Of a stretch of 64,000 nucleotides of DNA, positions 1-13,974 are shown one piece after another. The notes under the pieces are model-generated. The model had not been told where the DNA came from and searched no databases. It worked only from the letters and a program-made list of their open reading frames with translations. The position numbers and the translations under genes are program-made. Location: NCBI RefSeq assembly GCF_041146795.1, contig NC_135168.1, positions 38,642,370 through 38,706,369 on the forward strand, given 5' to 3'. Source of the DNA: Maylandia zebra (lineage: Eukaryota > Chordata > Actinopteri > Cichliformes > Cichlidae). The first letter of the stretch is position 1, and each line of letters opens with the position of its first letter.

Positions 1-755
1 AAGAAAAGTTTGCAAAAAAAAAAATCTTGGTAAACATTTACTTAATTTGGTTCACTCGGGTAGCTGAAGTCACATGAAGATGTTCTGATCACCTGGGATC
101 ACTTTAAGGTTGAGCACACGGGTAAAATGATCAAAGCAACCATTAAATGTTGGTGTAGAAGAGGCATGGGAGCATATGTTATTATTCTTGTCTGCTTCCA
201 AAATATGGAGCCAGTTGAAGGCTTAAAGCAGGTAAACTGTTAGCAAAAGTTATCTACAAAAGCAGCTGACATTTTCTTGTCTTTATTGGACCATGGGCGA
301 AGTGTAAAAACAGTGTGCTGCTCTTTATATAGTGGGTGTCATCTAGTTGTTATATATTTAATTTCATCATCACATGAAGACAGATTCCAGATTCCACTCG
401 CTATATCGTAACGTTTGCTGTACCAATTTATCAAACTTCTTATCTAACGCTAAGAAAACAGGCAAATGTGTTTCCAGAAACAGCTCCCTGTGCTGCGCGT
501 CATCATGGGTCTGCAGCAGACAGAGCACAGACCTTGCAGGATGGATGTGGGCGTTTGTGGCTGCAGAGCTGAAGCACTTCAGCTAAACATAGGCTGATTG
601 GATAGTGGAAAGAAGTGGTGAAGTGTTTAATCAGAGCAGATGAACGTGGATGTTATGGGGAGGCTGGTCACCAGATGACGGAATAGGTTTAGCCCAGCAG
701 ATGGTTCGTGTGACTTACTGCGTCTGAGTATTTATGAAGGTAAATTTGTGCCTAC
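1..755. other. Non-coding, presumed spon2 intron
   Basis: This stretch lies beyond the last spon2 exon seen. The rest of the mindin protein (remaining spondin domain and the thrombospondin repeat) is not found here on the minus strand, so I read it as intron. No other feature was recognised. Confidence 0.5.
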
Positions 756-3154
756 CAGTGAACTCCGGGGATGAATAAGCATCTCTGTGGAGCTGTGCCC
801 GATGCCGTTGGGGATGCCAGCCGTTCGGTACATGGCGCCGACCACGCGCTTCTTCCTGGCCTCCTTGGCTGTCTTCATCAGCTCCACCGTCACTCCGAGT
901 TCAGCGAAGCTCTGAACCCCTGCGCTGGCTGGAGCGCCCTCCTCCCATAGCCGAAAATGACGATTATGGCTGACCGCTAAAGAGAGAAAAGAAATTGAAG
1001 AAAGAGGAGATGACAGGAGTAAGATGCTTATTCACTGGAATGCATATCAATGTCAGCGAAGCACCACAGAGCCTCAGCCAGACGATGAGATCATTTCCAC
1101 CAGTGGAGCCTGCATGTATTTCTATGGCTCTCTCCTCCTTCCTGCACTTAAGCATTTAATTCTAAAGGAATTGCCCACATGCATGTCTTTGGCAATATTG
1201 CAAGGTTACAGTTACGTCTTTTCTCCATCTATCACTGAAGAAACCACAACACTGCTGCCAGGAGGTAGGTCAGGAACTCGGATTGGCAGCCAGATGGTGG
1301 ATAAAATAATAAATTCATAACTTTTACTCTTGCTTTTTCTGATACGTCGGGTCCGTGAGCATTTGCCTCACATTCCTATGTTTTGTTGTGGCTATCTATG
1401 AAATCGCTTTGAATGGAGACACTAATTTAGGCTGAACTGTTTGTACCACAGCTTCTGGAGCTACGTTGTTGAATCCCACAGAGCTACTGGCCTGGGCCGG
1501 TGGTTTTAAGGGCAAAGTAAGGTTAGCCAGAAACACGTTGACAAATGCTCTGATGGTTCTGCCTTACCTCACTTTTCAGACCCGCGTACAGACGCACGCA
1601 CGCCAACGCATTTAAGTTAAAACGCCGAACCACACACACACATGATCTGCCCAGCACACTTCACACACTATCTTGTTTCTTTCCAAACTGCGATTACTTC
1701 ATGCTTAATTACATTACCATCCTAACAAACTTCCCACAAGCATCATTGAAACTTGATAACCCATCACGTTTGAGCCCTATCAAGACATTAAATCCCATTT
1801 CCCTCTAATTCTCTTGAGTATTTGTTTTTGGCTATGACAAACTCCATTCCTCCTTTATTCTGTTGGCCGTCAGACCTTCTTCAGGTTGTTTTTTTGTGCG
1901 GTGACAGATTTCATCCCCAGTTTTCTTTGTGTCCCCCTGCTGCAGACTCTGAGGCTACTGAAGTCTTTGTTTTTCTTTTCTTGTGACAAAGTCCAATCCC
2001 CGGTGCCCAGCACCCTAGAACATTAAAAGCCATTATGGGTGTGTCAGAATCTCTGATGCCTCTGTCTATATGGAGTAAGTAGGACATCATCCTCTGGCAA
2101 AGCAGTCAAGCACCAATGGGAGACCTAGAAACCAGACAAAGCTGCAGCCACCACACAGCAGTCCAAGACGCCGCACACACAGATGTGCAGACATCTGCCA
2201 TCCATCCATCCACAATGTTTGTTTTTTGCTTTTTTTAAAAGAGGGAGAATATAAGGTTGTATCTGGTTCTGCTTCTCCTCCGCCTGGCTCCGAGGTGAGT
2301 GGTCTGACCCCACCACACCCCAACTATCATCACCCACCTTCAGCAGCCCCAAACTCACCACTCCAGTCTTTACCGCCAACACTGTGGTAAACCAGCGGAA
2401 ATGTGGGAAGGAGAGTAGGACTGACTCGAAGAAATAGAGAAATATTAAAGATACAGCTGAAGAGAAGTTAGAGAAACAAAGAGAAACGCTACCATCTGGG
2501 AGCGTTTAGGTTGTTTTTCTTGTTGCTCTCAACTTTTTGCTGTTTTGCTCATTAACATCTCTAACCTCTTTTTGTATGCAGTTGTGCATGAAGCTCCTTG
2601 ATGAGGAACAAAAAATAAATAAACTGCCCTTGGGTGAAGCAGAAGTTGCTTCAGTGTGACTGCTCGTCCAGAATGTCCTTAAGTCTCACTGTGAATGTGA
2701 TTTGTGCATTTTGATTGGCTCACCTGTTACACAAAAGCTTTACATCGGTAAACTCTTAACTGCTGAAAATAAATGAAAAAAAAATACTGTGACTCTTTGC
2801 TGCTGTTGCGAATCTGAAGTAATAGTGCACATGCAATGGATTATCAGGTGTCACAGTAAAAATTTCCATTTAACATGGATGATTTTCCAGTAACCTGTGT
2901 TTCCACCCCCATGGGTCTTTCTCACCTATGAGTTTGGACCACTGTGCAGGGGGTCGGAACAGTGGATACTGCTTTGGGAAAGCCTGAGGGCTCCAGTGAC
3001 CAGTAAAGACCAGGATGTAGGAAGCAGGACTCTTGGCTGTGCATTCTGTCCCAATGAGCGGTCGCAAAGGCCCAGCAAATGTGAAGCCAAGCTTCACAAG
3101 TACGAGAAGGAGCTGCTGCAGCCAGCCACAGGTCAGGTGCTCTGATGACATCAT
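756..3154 (-). CDS. spon2: Spondin-2 (mindin), 5' part, two exons
   Basis: Secreted matrix protein of the F-spondin family, known as an integrin ligand and microbial pattern-recognition molecule. Two minus-strand exons are visible: 3154-2926 (76 codons plus one base) and 976-756. The first begins with tandem ATGs directly after a TTCTTGCAG acceptor, so an untranslated exon lies further right. A hydrophobic signal peptide spans residues 11-30. The spondin domain follows, with [17 protein letters not shown] and RPPAQWS, nearly identical to human SPON2. The second exon follows a long pyrimidine tract ending CTTTAG and carries [12 protein letters not shown] and GIGHSSTEM, matching the human FAERGEAWALMK and GTGQTSAE region. 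The phase joins (ATA G|CG) and a GTAGGC donor ends it. The C-terminal exons lie left of the window. Its neighbour ctbp1 is on the same strand, as in human 4p16. Confidence 0.88.
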
Positions 3155-4594
3155 CTGCAAGAAATGGAGAAATGAAAAACAAAAAAACAAAAAAACATTA
3201 AAGTCTTTCTCCTTGCTCTGTGCACAATCATTGTAAAAAGAAATAAATAAATCACTGTGGCAAATGGCATGAACAAAAAGCTGCTGAACAAGTCTACCAT
3301 AAACTCTGTGACATATAATCTTTGTACGTGGGCAAGTAAATGAAGAGATCGCAAGACGAACATTTAGGAAACCAAACCCAGACAATCCCGGAAAATCAGT
3401 ATGAGTGGGGAAATTCCATATCCCAGCCCTGATATCAAAACACAGCCTTTTTATCAAAGACCAAAGCCCGATGAACTCCCTGACCCTTAGGCTTCCTATT
3501 AAAGAAACTCTCCCATTTCTTTGGTCGGGCCAAGAGACTTCTGACAAAAAGCCAATTTCTGGCTACAGGGAAAACATCACGTTGTAATGTCTGCTGTAGA
3601 CGCCGCCTTTAAATAAAACAACATCTCTGAGGATGGATACAAATTTCTGTCTGCTCTACTGATCTCACCGACTGACCATCCACTGACCACCAGCTGCTGA
3701 CTCAGACTCACACTCTATTAAGAGGCAGAGGGGCGACGGGGGCATGACAATTGCTCAAAATGCATTTCAGCTCCATAGGTCACAGTCTAGAAACCCCCAT
3801 TTGTTTTGAACTCTTTGTGATTTTTACATTCATGAGAACAATATTATTGGGAAATCCACAGAAATTCTGGTGAAAATGCTTTTAGTTGAATTTATTTTTA
3901 AATTTGTGGTGTTTTGTTTTTCTGTTTTTTTAATGAGTCTACCGTTGTGGAGAGATAATCTGTTATCTCTAACAAAGTAGCCAACAAAGTAGTCACTACA
4001 TCCGTCCTCTCAATTTTCTGTTTTATAGCAACAATAACATTATTCACTTTGTTGGAGTGTTGGCCTGGTATTTACTGTCATTGGACGAGCAGAAGAAAAT
4101 GGATGGCTGTGAATTATAAACTCTCTCCACCACAACTACTTCTATGTTGCATACTGAGGGTAAACAAGTAGTGTTGTTTTTACTTTGTTTTTTAAGATTA
4201 TTACAAAAAATCTCAGCTCAACTTGCAACTTTGCAATCAAACCAACTATAAAAACCAGATAAACTGCTGGGACAGCTGTTCATTAGCAGAAGTACAGAAT
4301 CGGCCAATCACAGGGCAAGAATTCTGTGCATTTCTGTGCAGACATAAAATAGAAAGGCAAAATTAAAATTGACTTTAATAACTACTTGTTACAACCAAGG
4401 TATGCAGAAGAGCAACTCTGAACCTTGAAGCTGAAAGGCTACAGCAGCAGAAAACCAAATTGGGTGCCGATTTTGTCAACTAAGAACAGGAAGTCGAGGA
4501 TAAAATTCATAGAGCTCACCAATACTGAACAACAGCAAACTGGAAAAATGTCCCAATTTCTGCTGCAGCTTTCAAAAGGTAGAGTCAGAATCTG
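3155..4594. other. Intergenic or spon2 5' intron, nothing recognised
   Basis: AT-rich unique-looking sequence. The untranslated first exon and promoter of spon2 should lie between here and about 14 kb, but I cannot place them. Open frames here are short and lack coding character. Confidence 0.4.
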
Positions 4595-4985
4595 GTGTAA
4601 ATAACATGAAAGCATGGAACCATCCTGCTCTGTATCAACAGTTCAGGCTGGCTGTGGCTGGCAGCCTTTGGGCTCCTTCATACCAACTGAGCATTGCTGT
4701 TGATCATGTCCATCTGGATGCTTCCAGCCATGTCACAAAGCTCAAATCATCTCCAGATGGTTTCTTGAACATGACAATGAGTTCACTGTATTCAAATGGC
4801 CTCCACAGTCACCAGTTCTCAATTCAATAGAGAAACTGTGGGATGTGGTGCAACAGGAGATGTACAGCCAACAAATCTGCAGCAACTCTGTGATGCTGTT
4901 GTGTCAACATGGATCAAAATCTCTGAGGAACGTTACCAGCACCTTGTTGTATTTGTGCCATGAAGAATTAAGGTACTTCTGGGGG
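4595..4985 (+). mobile_element. Tc1-like DNA transposon remnant (C-terminal transposase)
   Basis: The plus strand reads as a decayed Tc1/mariner transposase tail: a WNHPALYQQF-like segment, then SHVTKLKSS (from the conserved cHxAK stretch) and, in another frame, WPPQSPVLNSIEKLWD, which corresponds to the catalytic DPN(P/I)IE(N/H)xW block. The reading frame is interrupted several times and the element is truncated at its 5' side. No terminal inverted repeats could be paired. Confidence 0.75.
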
Positions 4986-5831
4986 CAAAACAGAGTCCAA
5001 CCAGGTACTAGCAAGTAATAAAGTAGCCAGTACACAAAAAGGAAAGACACACAGGGGCAGTGCATTAAAAACTTGAGCAATTGCAAAGGTGGGAAACACA
5101 CAAGGGCAGGAAGCGGAGGATTAGGAAGCGGATTCTCACAGTGAAGAGGACAGCATTTGTGTTTGCTGCCAGCTTTCAAGGGTAGCTGTAATGACAGAAC
5201 TTTGAGCAACTGGCATAGCCTTACTGTTGAACTCTTAATGGCAAAGAAAGAGTCCCACTGTCAGAAGAGTTAAAGAAGACGAGCAAGAAGAGCGGCAGAA
5301 AATCAGTAGTTGGATTCAGAAGGAAATTCACAGCCTCGGGACCCAAGAGGATTCAAAAGCAATTATTAGCTAGCATTATTTCTCCTAAATGAAAGAACAA
5401 CCCTGCAGTCCTGTGTGTCATAGTGTGCACGTACCAATTTACATCTAAATTTGTTCCAGATCTGGCTTTTTGATTCCACTTTCAAAATGTGATCTTACAA
5501 TTATTCCCAAATACCGTCCTAATCCAAACTGGCACCTAGATTAGATGGGCCCAAAGTCATCGACATGCTTCGCTGAGTCGAGCATTTCAAGGGAAAATAC
5601 ACAAAATGACATCACCTCACTTATTGTGTTTTATTTGCAGATCCTTTAGCTCCGTCTCCAGTCTGTAACTTCGAGGCAGATCTTTTTTTCCGTTTGTGTG
5701 ATACAGAAAGGGAGAGTGGCATTTGTGTGAGTTACTACAGTATAACTAAAACTCCAAGCAGCTGCAGAATGCAGACAGTTAAATTTGGGCAAGTCAAAAA
5801 CACACACGTGTGTATGTAACACCCCCCCCCC

Positions 5832-5864
<33 letters not shown>

Positions 5865-8800
5865 CACTCATGTCCACATTGTCAGTGAAGTCTATTTTCA
5901 GGGGTCAGATAGTATTACTCCTCCAATATAGCTGCAAAACTCCAACTCTGACACTTTTCTGACCGCGTCCTCGCAGCGTGTTTTATCCATTCCCCGTCTC
6001 CATTAAATGTCTCCACTGCACTGTTTAACTGCCAGCTGTAAAAAATACCCCACATATGGTGACATACAGAGGTCCCAATTGATCGTGCAGCTCAGTCATC
6101 AGATCACCTCACTGACTGCTGCAGCTTGGCTGGAGTCAGATGAAGCTTCAGGATGAGAAGTATGGGTCTCCTTCCAGAGAGTAACTTCAGCTTCTTATCT
6201 TATCTTTGTGACTGAAGCTTGTGTGTGGAAATTCATGACCTGGACCCTGCAGGCTTTAACATCACCATGTGAACTTGGTAACTGTGTCTGTCCTGTCTGC
6301 TCTCTCCACTATGTTTATTAGAGAAAAGGAGGTCAACGCTGTGACAGGGTGATGCAAACACTTACTTAAACACATATATGATCTTTTATTCTGAAATTAT
6401 TTGTTTCTGATCAACTCTGACCTGCTCTACAGTGAGACTGGTTTATTTGACCCTCTTACGCTCCTTTTGAATTCATCCCATTGACCCCGTAACACACTAA
6501 AGAGACATTTCTTGAATTCCCACATGGACACGGTGAGCTTTATCGGTTAGCACGCAGACACACTACCAGCTGATGCGTGCTGCTGCAACACACGCAGAGA
6601 TAATAGCTTCTTTTTTTTTAAAAATACACATAAAAGACACAAAAACTGTCAAACACGCAGTTACATGCACGCACACAATTTAGATGTGCACTCACCAGTC
6701 GGCACAGACAGACAAACACAGCGGTGTTTCTGTCAGGCACGAGACACAATAAAACAAGGGGATGTGGCGCAGAGCCAAACTTAAGCGGCTGCCGCCCTCC
6801 GGGCACATTTACTGTGCAATTAAAGTGGCTTCAAGCAGAGATAATACACACATTCACCTCAGCTCATACACAAAGGCATTCGGTTATGAACACAAAAGCA
6901 CAGATTTGTTCACGCAGCCAGAGGTACGTTTGTTTTTAACAAGAAAATGGAAAGGGGATAATTTGCTTTTGTGGCCAAGATTTTTCATGAAAATCTTTTA
7001 CGGGGCAACGGCCGGTTTAGGAGTTTGTGTCGAGAAGGGAGACACATCAGTCTGTCTTAAATTAGCCTACTTCTGTGCAACCATTTCATTCATTCGTGCA
7101 TACAAAGAGAAAACGCAGTGAGATGTGCATCACATCGACGGCAGGTCTGAAACTTTAACTGCTTCTCGTGTAGCTGGAAGGGAAATTATGATACCTGGTA
7201 CAAAAGAAAAGTGAGGAGGCACTGCCTGAGTTTGGCTTTCCTGACGATATGGATTTATAATATGAAAAAAGAAGAACTAAAAATCAGCTGTGAAACAGAA
7301 AAATCTAGTCGAATCATTCCTGCAAGGGAAGAGTTCAGTGATGGGAAATTGATTCATCTCTTTATTTACTTGAATATTTCAATCACTGCCACTTAACACA
7401 AATCTGCTACATTTCAGAGAGAATAGTGTAATTATTAGATACTTTACTAGCTAGTAGCAAGATCACAAATTAGTTTTGTGTACAACCAACCTTCAGTCTG
7501 GGCTTTTTAAATGCATGCAGTATAACATAACGCTGAATTTGCAGAATTAGATACTTTCAATTGAAATTTGATGTGTCATATGATTATATTACATTATATT
7601 TCAGAGGCAATACTGACAAGGTTAAAATTATACATTTACTTAAGCAAGATTTTCCATTAAAGTGGGTATTTGGGTTAAACTCACCCAGGCTTTCTGTGCA
7701 GTGAATGAATGAAGTGTGTGTTCCCTACCTGTGCTGGATTATCAGTGACAGAGAGAAGCTGCAGCAGACTCACAGAGAGGGTACAGCTCCACTTGCTCCC
7801 TATTGTAACCGGTTTTCTGGTGCAGCCTTATCAACCTTTATCCCTCGGTTGCCCGTCTTTATCTCTTTCCAAATTTCTCTCCTCCTCCCTTCTCCGTATC
7901 TCCTCATGTTACCCTTTCTCTCTTCCTTTCTCCTGCTTTCTCCTCCCCCTCCTCGTTTTTTTTCCCTTTTCCTCCCCCTACTTTTCCTTGTATGGAAAGG
8001 CAGTTAACAGCCTCACTCCTCTCCCCTCTTTTCTCCCTCTTAGCCTCTCTCTCTATTCTTTCAGTGGCTGTGTAAATTCAACAGGCACATTGCTGACAAG
8101 GTAATCAACACCACCTTGGCCTCTCTCTCTCTCGTCATACCCCGTTCAGCTCTATGTATTATCTTGCCCCCGTTTTTCAGCTCAAGCTGTCAGACTTGAG
8201 AGGTGTAGAGTTGCTGAATAATGGCAGTAAATTAGAAAGAGAAAGAAGCGGGGCTTCATGCACAGACATGCAACCTGGATAACAGATGAGCTCAGTCTGG
8301 ACAGAAACATGGGCTTTTATTTCTGCAGTGAATGCACTGATTGGACACCGCAGATAACCAAAGAGTTTAAAGTGGTTCCTGTCTACTTTTTTTCCCACCC
8401 CTTTCAAATAGTTCTCCTGTCCTGTGGCCTATCCATCTGTGATCTCAGTTGAGGAACCCCATTTCCTCAGGTCAGAGTGTCTAAGTATGTGTGTGTATAT
8501 GAGAGAGTGAAAGAGACGTGTGGCCACCAGGTCCCACAGCTGGTAGACACATGGACGACCAGGGAGGTTTCTGTTGCCGGCCGCCACAAACTTATCAACG
8601 TGTCAGAGGCTGAAACTAAATAAGACTGTTTGTACGCGGTGCAACAAAGCAGCCTGCGTGTCATCAAAACACACACCCTGCTTGGGCTCAGTGTGGACCG
8701 AGCCTTGCCACTCTCAAGACATGTGCTATCAGCTTGACCTGGCAAACATCAGCCAGAGCAAGAAGAAAACAGGCAGCCACGTCACTATATAGCCCTAAAC

Positions 8801-8955
8801 CTTCCTGGAATAAGAAGGGATGAAGAGGCGAGGGCAGAGGAAGAGTGGGGTTAGATGTGGATCGGGTAACAATTTGGACTTTGTGTCCTGCAGTTATAAA
8901 CAATCACGCAAACACCATCAAACACATCTGTTTCCACTACTACTTCCTCACCAGC

Positions 8956-8956
<1 letters not shown>
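4986..8956. other. Long non-coding stretch
   Basis: No gene recognised. It contains a poly-C/(CA)n tract, a strongly pyrimidine-rich segment around 7840-8060, and AT-rich sequence. Open frames in the pyrimidine-rich part give low-complexity Leu/Ser/Pro translations and are not credible proteins. Confidence 0.5.
5819..5864. repeat. Poly-C followed by (CA)n microsatellite
   Basis: About 15 C residues run into roughly 14 CA dinucleotides. A length-variable simple repeat. Confidence 0.95.

Positions 8957-9046
<90 letters not shown>
8957..9046. repeat. (CTAT)n tetranucleotide microsatellite
   Basis: About 22 uninterrupted copies of CTAT. The translation is a periodic Tyr/Leu/Ser string and is not a protein. 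Confidence 0.98.
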
Positions 9047-9879
9047 GTTCATGCTGATGCTGTTGAAAGTAGGTTACGGGAAATAAGCATGACTCCCTTG
9101 CTGCTGCCTGCTGATTAATGACAGTGAGCTTAGCATCCAGACTGACTTACCGCGTTAATGTGAAATGTCAGTGACACTCTATCAGCTGCACAGGTGTGCA
9201 TACGTGCATGCAATCAAACACACTGCACCCACAAAACGACCTCAGTTTTGACCCCACATTGGGAGGTATGCCGGTGGACACTGACACACGTGTGCCTGCA
9301 AACCTATGTGGGAATTGATGAATGCTTACATTACCATAACACATGCAGAGCTCACGGTTAAGCTGCGCTCTCCAGCGCACACACACACTCAAAAAGTCTC
9401 GCTTTAGGACACCGGATACAGCAGCGGATTTGCCTGACTGACGCAAATCGGCAAGATAGCTGGAGGTTTTCTTCCTGTCGATCACGTGCTCACGTCAGTG
9501 CTACACAAGCCAAGCGAGTAGGGCAATGAAAGGAAAACCGTGAGCTAATCACAGAGCGTTGTGCGTGGGACATACTAGATCCACTATGTCAGCCTCACTG
9601 CCATGAACAGTCTGCACCCCTATAACAGGAAAGAACAGCAGGGAGAACAGATGGATTACACCGATACACGGTGCATGAGACCAAAACCAACAATGTGTTC
9701 ATCCATCTCTCAACTCCTCAGCACATCTTTACCCTCCCTCTGCCACGCAGCTTAAACTCATTTATCCCTGCAAGAGATAAATATTTAAAAACAAGTCACA
9801 AATATATACTCATTCCCTAAAACACATGGGTGTGGAGATGTTACCGATCAAAGAGGAGTTGGCACGACAGAACAGAACA

Positions 9880-10520
9880 TTTTGGTATAGGTTTCGATGT
9901 TTTGCAAAATGAAAATAAAAACAGAATCCAATAATTTTTAAATCATCTAAAATACTGTAAATAATTGAAATGTGAAAACTGAGAAATTTGTTTATTTCTT
10001 TGACCCAAAAAACACTATTTGAAGAGGATGTGACAGGGTCATGTTTACCCCTGTGTTACATCAGCTCATCTTTTAACAACAGTCTATAAGAGTTCGTGAA
10101 CCGAGCAGAGCGACTGCACTAGCTTTGCAAGAAATGTATTTCCCAGTCTTGCTTGACAGAAGATGTTAGGTTCTCAACAGGGGGATTCAGGGCCTTTGTT
10201 AAAATGTATTACTCATTTATAAAGACACATACAGCTCATTTCATCTGTCCCCAAACAGACCCTGATTCGCTGCAATGGTAAGAAAGACCAGTGAAAATTT
10301 GTGATCAAACACCACCTCAGATTTCAAAGTGTGAATACATTCTCAGAAAGTGGGTCGACATCTTTAAAAATTACACATATTTTGAAAAGTACTCCAAAGA
10401 ACCAAAATTTTCACAACAGCCATTATGTATGTCCAACCTTTGGACCTCGATTTTTTAATACAAATCGTAGATCTGCATGATTTGTGCTGATTTGAGATGG
10501 AGTGACCCATAATTACCTCA
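9880..10520. mobile_element. Degenerate teleost DNA-transposon-like repeat
   Basis: Parts of this stretch (a motif like AAAATGAAAATAAAAACAGA followed by AATCCAATAATTT, and later a CCAGTCTTGCTTGA motif) match my memory of a high-copy teleost DNA-transposon-derived repeat. I cannot name the family or set exact ends; no terminal repeats were identified. Confidence 0.4.
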
Positions 10521-10729
10521 GAGTACCGTAAATGATGAACTGAAGCAGAGCATCTTGTTTTTTACGTCTTGTCTTTGAATTTGTAAATCGTTATTTGTGC
10601 TTTTGAAACCCATTTTACTATACTTGCCATTATTTTCAGTATATTTTTTTTATTTACATAGATATATCACATGTGTAGCATTCATTAAATTGTTTAGTAA
10701 GTTTATTTAATTGTTTAGTAATAAGAACA

Positions 10730-10925
10730 AGATCCCGGATAGAAGCGGGTGAAATGGACTTCCTCCGAAGGTTGGCTGGCCTCTCCCTTACAGATAGGGT
10801 GAGAAGTTCGGCCATCCGGGAGGGGCTCAGAGTAGAGCCGCTGCTCTGGCGCCTCCTGGGTGAGGTGTTCCCGGCACGTCCCATCAGCAGGAGGCCCTGG
10901 TGCAGAACCAGGACATGCTGAAGAC
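10730..10925 (+). mobile_element. LINE 3' coding fragment with internal deletion
   Basis: The AAGATCCCGGATAGAAGCGG start and the CATCCGGGAGGGGCTC and GGTGAGGTGTTCCCGGCACG blocks are typical of the 3' coding end of a common fish non-LTR retrotransposon. It is GC-rich against an AT-rich background, which supports insertion. Relative to the remembered consensus a central piece is missing. Confidence 0.6.
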
Positions 10926-12295
10926 ATTTCTTTTTCTCATTTAGAATTTAATACAGCTGTATTTTCTAAATTCTGTATGCTTCACATTGTTTTGTTGTTT
11001 TTACTTACGTTTTTCACATTATCTCAAATATTTAAGTTATGTTATCTGTGATAAAGTCCCCTGTATTACCAAAGTGATGTTTTTTTTTAACAAAGTTGAA
11101 GTCGAAGATAAATTAACTATCTCAGAGTATCAGAGTACCGGATTCATTCATTTTAAATTGAAAGCAAAACTGGTATCTTACTGATTCGGTTACTAGAAAA
11201 GAATGAAATTACTCCAAAGATGCCAAACAGCTTTGAAGATAGGATCCCTCCACATGGGGGGACATCAATCTGCCAGACTAATTTATCATAAGGGCAAGCA
11301 CGCAACCAATATGAGACACATGTGGGTCCGTCAAACCGCTCCCCTGTATAACCAGAAAGACTCCAAACAGTTTTATTTCTTAACGTTTTCAACTCTGTAT
11401 CTAAGACCTCTGTGTTGTTTTCTTTTCCACTCAAACCTGCAGACGACTCGTTTTAAAGAGTAGTTAAATGAAATTACTGACCTTGCAGAAGCAGGGCAGG
11501 AACCAGTTCTCACATTTTACTGGCCTGACCTGAAGGACTCCCTCCTCCTCTGAACTAAACAAACAAATAAAAAAAAATGTGTTGGCACAGCATGGGAACT
11601 GACAGATGTCGCAATGGTGTGTTTGAAGTGTGTGTGAATCAGGTCTGGTAAATAATACCGTTGGCACCCTGGGCCTGCTTCATCTGCACACATGGTTACA
11701 TAACACAGTATATGCTTGTCACTCTCTTAAACAAAAACAGTAAGTAGGGCTGATACTACCTCTGATGACTGATAATAATTTTGTAGTTTGTATGAACTGC
11801 AATTAAATTTGGTTAATTTTATTTGAACCATAATTTAACCAAGAAATTTTAGAAAATAGACTAAAATCTCTTTTTCTTTATACATCTATCTTCCAAACAC
11901 AACAACATTCAGGTATAGCTGCTAGCATATACCTCAATACCATTATTGAGCTAAAGTGGTACATATGGTTACTATTAAACCTTGAAAACTAACCTTTCAA
12001 GAAAAAAAAGCCAAGACCCAACCTAGCTATACAGTAAAACAATTCTAAAAAGCACATAAACAGCTGAAATTGAGTCACTTTTGATTATTGAGGCAAGATG
12101 CTCAGAGCTACATTAGCCGCTACTAGCATAGTAGCTGCTTTGTTGGTAGTGTGGGTGCCAGGAAAATGCATGCAGTTATTAAAATATGTGTAAACTTACA
12201 TGGAAATACATCAGTATGTAAGACAAACACAGAGTTTGTGCAGTTTGAACACTCAAAGTCAGTATTTGGTGACTTAATTCTTCAATACAGTCTGA
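10926..12295. other. Non-coding, AT-rich, nothing recognised
   Basis: No ORF with homology, RNA gene or clear repeat was seen on either strand. Confidence 0.45.
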
Positions 12296-13165
12296 AATTT
12301 TTTAGGCTGCTTCGAAGCTCTCCAGCTCTTCTCTTTTTTGGATATTGACTGCCTTTTGCTCTGTTTTCTGTCGAGATGAACCCATAGTGCTCAATAATGT
12401 TGAGACCCGGGCTCTGGGGAGGCCAGTCCATGACTGACGGTGTTTCACTGTTTTTCCATCTAAGTATGTTTTAATTGCATCGGCAGAGTATCTGTGATCA
12501 TTGCTAAAAAATGAAGCTGTTAACAGTCTGATGCTTGCCAGATGGCATTGCATAGTGGATCAAATATGACCGTAATTTTATGTGTTTATTTTAACGTTCT
12601 CCAATGCTATTGGCTGAAATGCAGCTCTAAACCTCTGTGCCTCCACCACGTTTTCAAGATGGCTGTTGACACTCACTGGTGCGCCTCTTTTTTGGCATCC
12701 TCTGACAGTGAACCAAGAATTTTAAATCTGGATTCATTACTCCACAAGACCTGTTGGCACTGATTTTTAGTGCAGTTCTTGTGTAATTCGGCACAGCTCA
12801 GCCTTTTCTCCCTGCTTATTTTCCTTCTGTGAACAGTAGATGGATCAGCTGAAGGGCCAAATGAATCTTTCATGTCATATGTCAGATCTATATTGCAATT
12901 TTTCCTATTTCTTATGGACAAGACTTCTAGGTAGTGTTAATCTGCTGTAGTTTTACCTGCATTTTTTGTCCTCTACTTGTCCAGTTTCCTCAAATTTGTT
13001 CAGGGCATACTGCACACCATGGGAAGAGCTACTAGCTCTTTAGGAACCACCTTGTTGGTGCAAAAAAAATACTACCTTATTCCTGTCAAACTGTTATCGT
13101 TTGAACTGTTCACACATTCAGCTGAAAAAATGGGAACAAATGATGTGGTTTTGTGACAGGCTGGT
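12296..13165 (-). mobile_element. Tc1-like DNA transposon remnant
   Basis: Read on the minus strand: VLWSNESRFKILGS matches the conserved VLWSDESRF block of Tc1-like transposases, preceded by a helix-turn-helix-like SFGPSADPSTVHRR segment. Further along, in other frames, lie WPPQSPGLNIIEHYG-like sequence and a degraded C-terminus. Several frame changes and stops show long inactivity. Inverted termini were not found. Confidence 0.75.
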
Positions 13166-13974
13166 AGTTACAGTCTCTATCCTAGTTTTAAATCCAATTT
13201 AAAACTGGTTCTTTTTTTGAGTCGTTATATGTAGGCAACTCTGCTTCATCCCTTGAATTAGATGCCATTCTTTTACTTGAATAAGTGTTTCACAAGTCAG
13301 CATTACGTGGCTTAACAAAAAGATATATTCATCTAAAACAGCCAGGTACAAGCACTGGGCTGAGATGAGTGAAACAAAATATCCAGAGAAAGACTTTGAA
13401 AGACCTTTAGAAAGCCTGGAGAACTAGTGCTCAAGACCATTTAAAAAAAAAAAAAGATACAAGGTCTGGCTCCTTTGAAATCAAATGCAGAGAAATGAGG
13501 GGTGGCTCTAGACTTGTGCACAGTACAGTAAAATGAAAACAGGGTCAAGAGCGATCTCTGCTCCATTTTAAAAGTTCCTGGTTGTGTGCATGTGGAAGCA
13601 ATTTTGGAGCCAATAATCCCTCCACCCTCCTGAGCCCCCCTTCCTTGTATTCCCCACCTACTTTGCCCACTTGTAAACCTGTGGTCATGCTGGCAGTGCC
13701 TAAGCTACAGTTGGCGTATAAAAGAGCAGCTTAAGCCTGCTAGTAAACAATTTTGTTTATGGCAGACGTTCTGTAAACACAGCTCCATGTTCTCAACATG
13801 CTGACTGTCAACATATCACAGCTGGCAATTAACTGTCACCATCTAACTAACCACTAATAATGAAGCACAGACCCCCTTTTTTCCCCCCGAAGAAATTACC
13901 AAAGGCAGTGTTAAAGGTTCAGTACACAGCAGGACGCCTGGTACCAGCTTACAAACGCAAAGAAAGAAGTGAGA
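13166..13974. other. Intergenic between ctbp1 3' end and transposon fossil
   Basis: No coding signal or named repeat seen. Confidence 0.4.

Noticed and set aside
2870-3547. Minus-strand ORF of 225 codons covering the spon2 exon
   Set aside because: Only the part from 3154 to 2926 is mindin. The rest is intron read-through on both sides of clear splice sites.
7705-8104. Two overlapping plus-strand ORFs
   Set aside because: They arise from a CT-rich tract; the translation is low-complexity Leu/Pro/Ser/Phe.
8957-9046. Possible CRISPR-like tandem array
   Set aside because: Pure tetranucleotide without spacers, in a vertebrate genome. The same applies to the 55943-56070 minisatellite.
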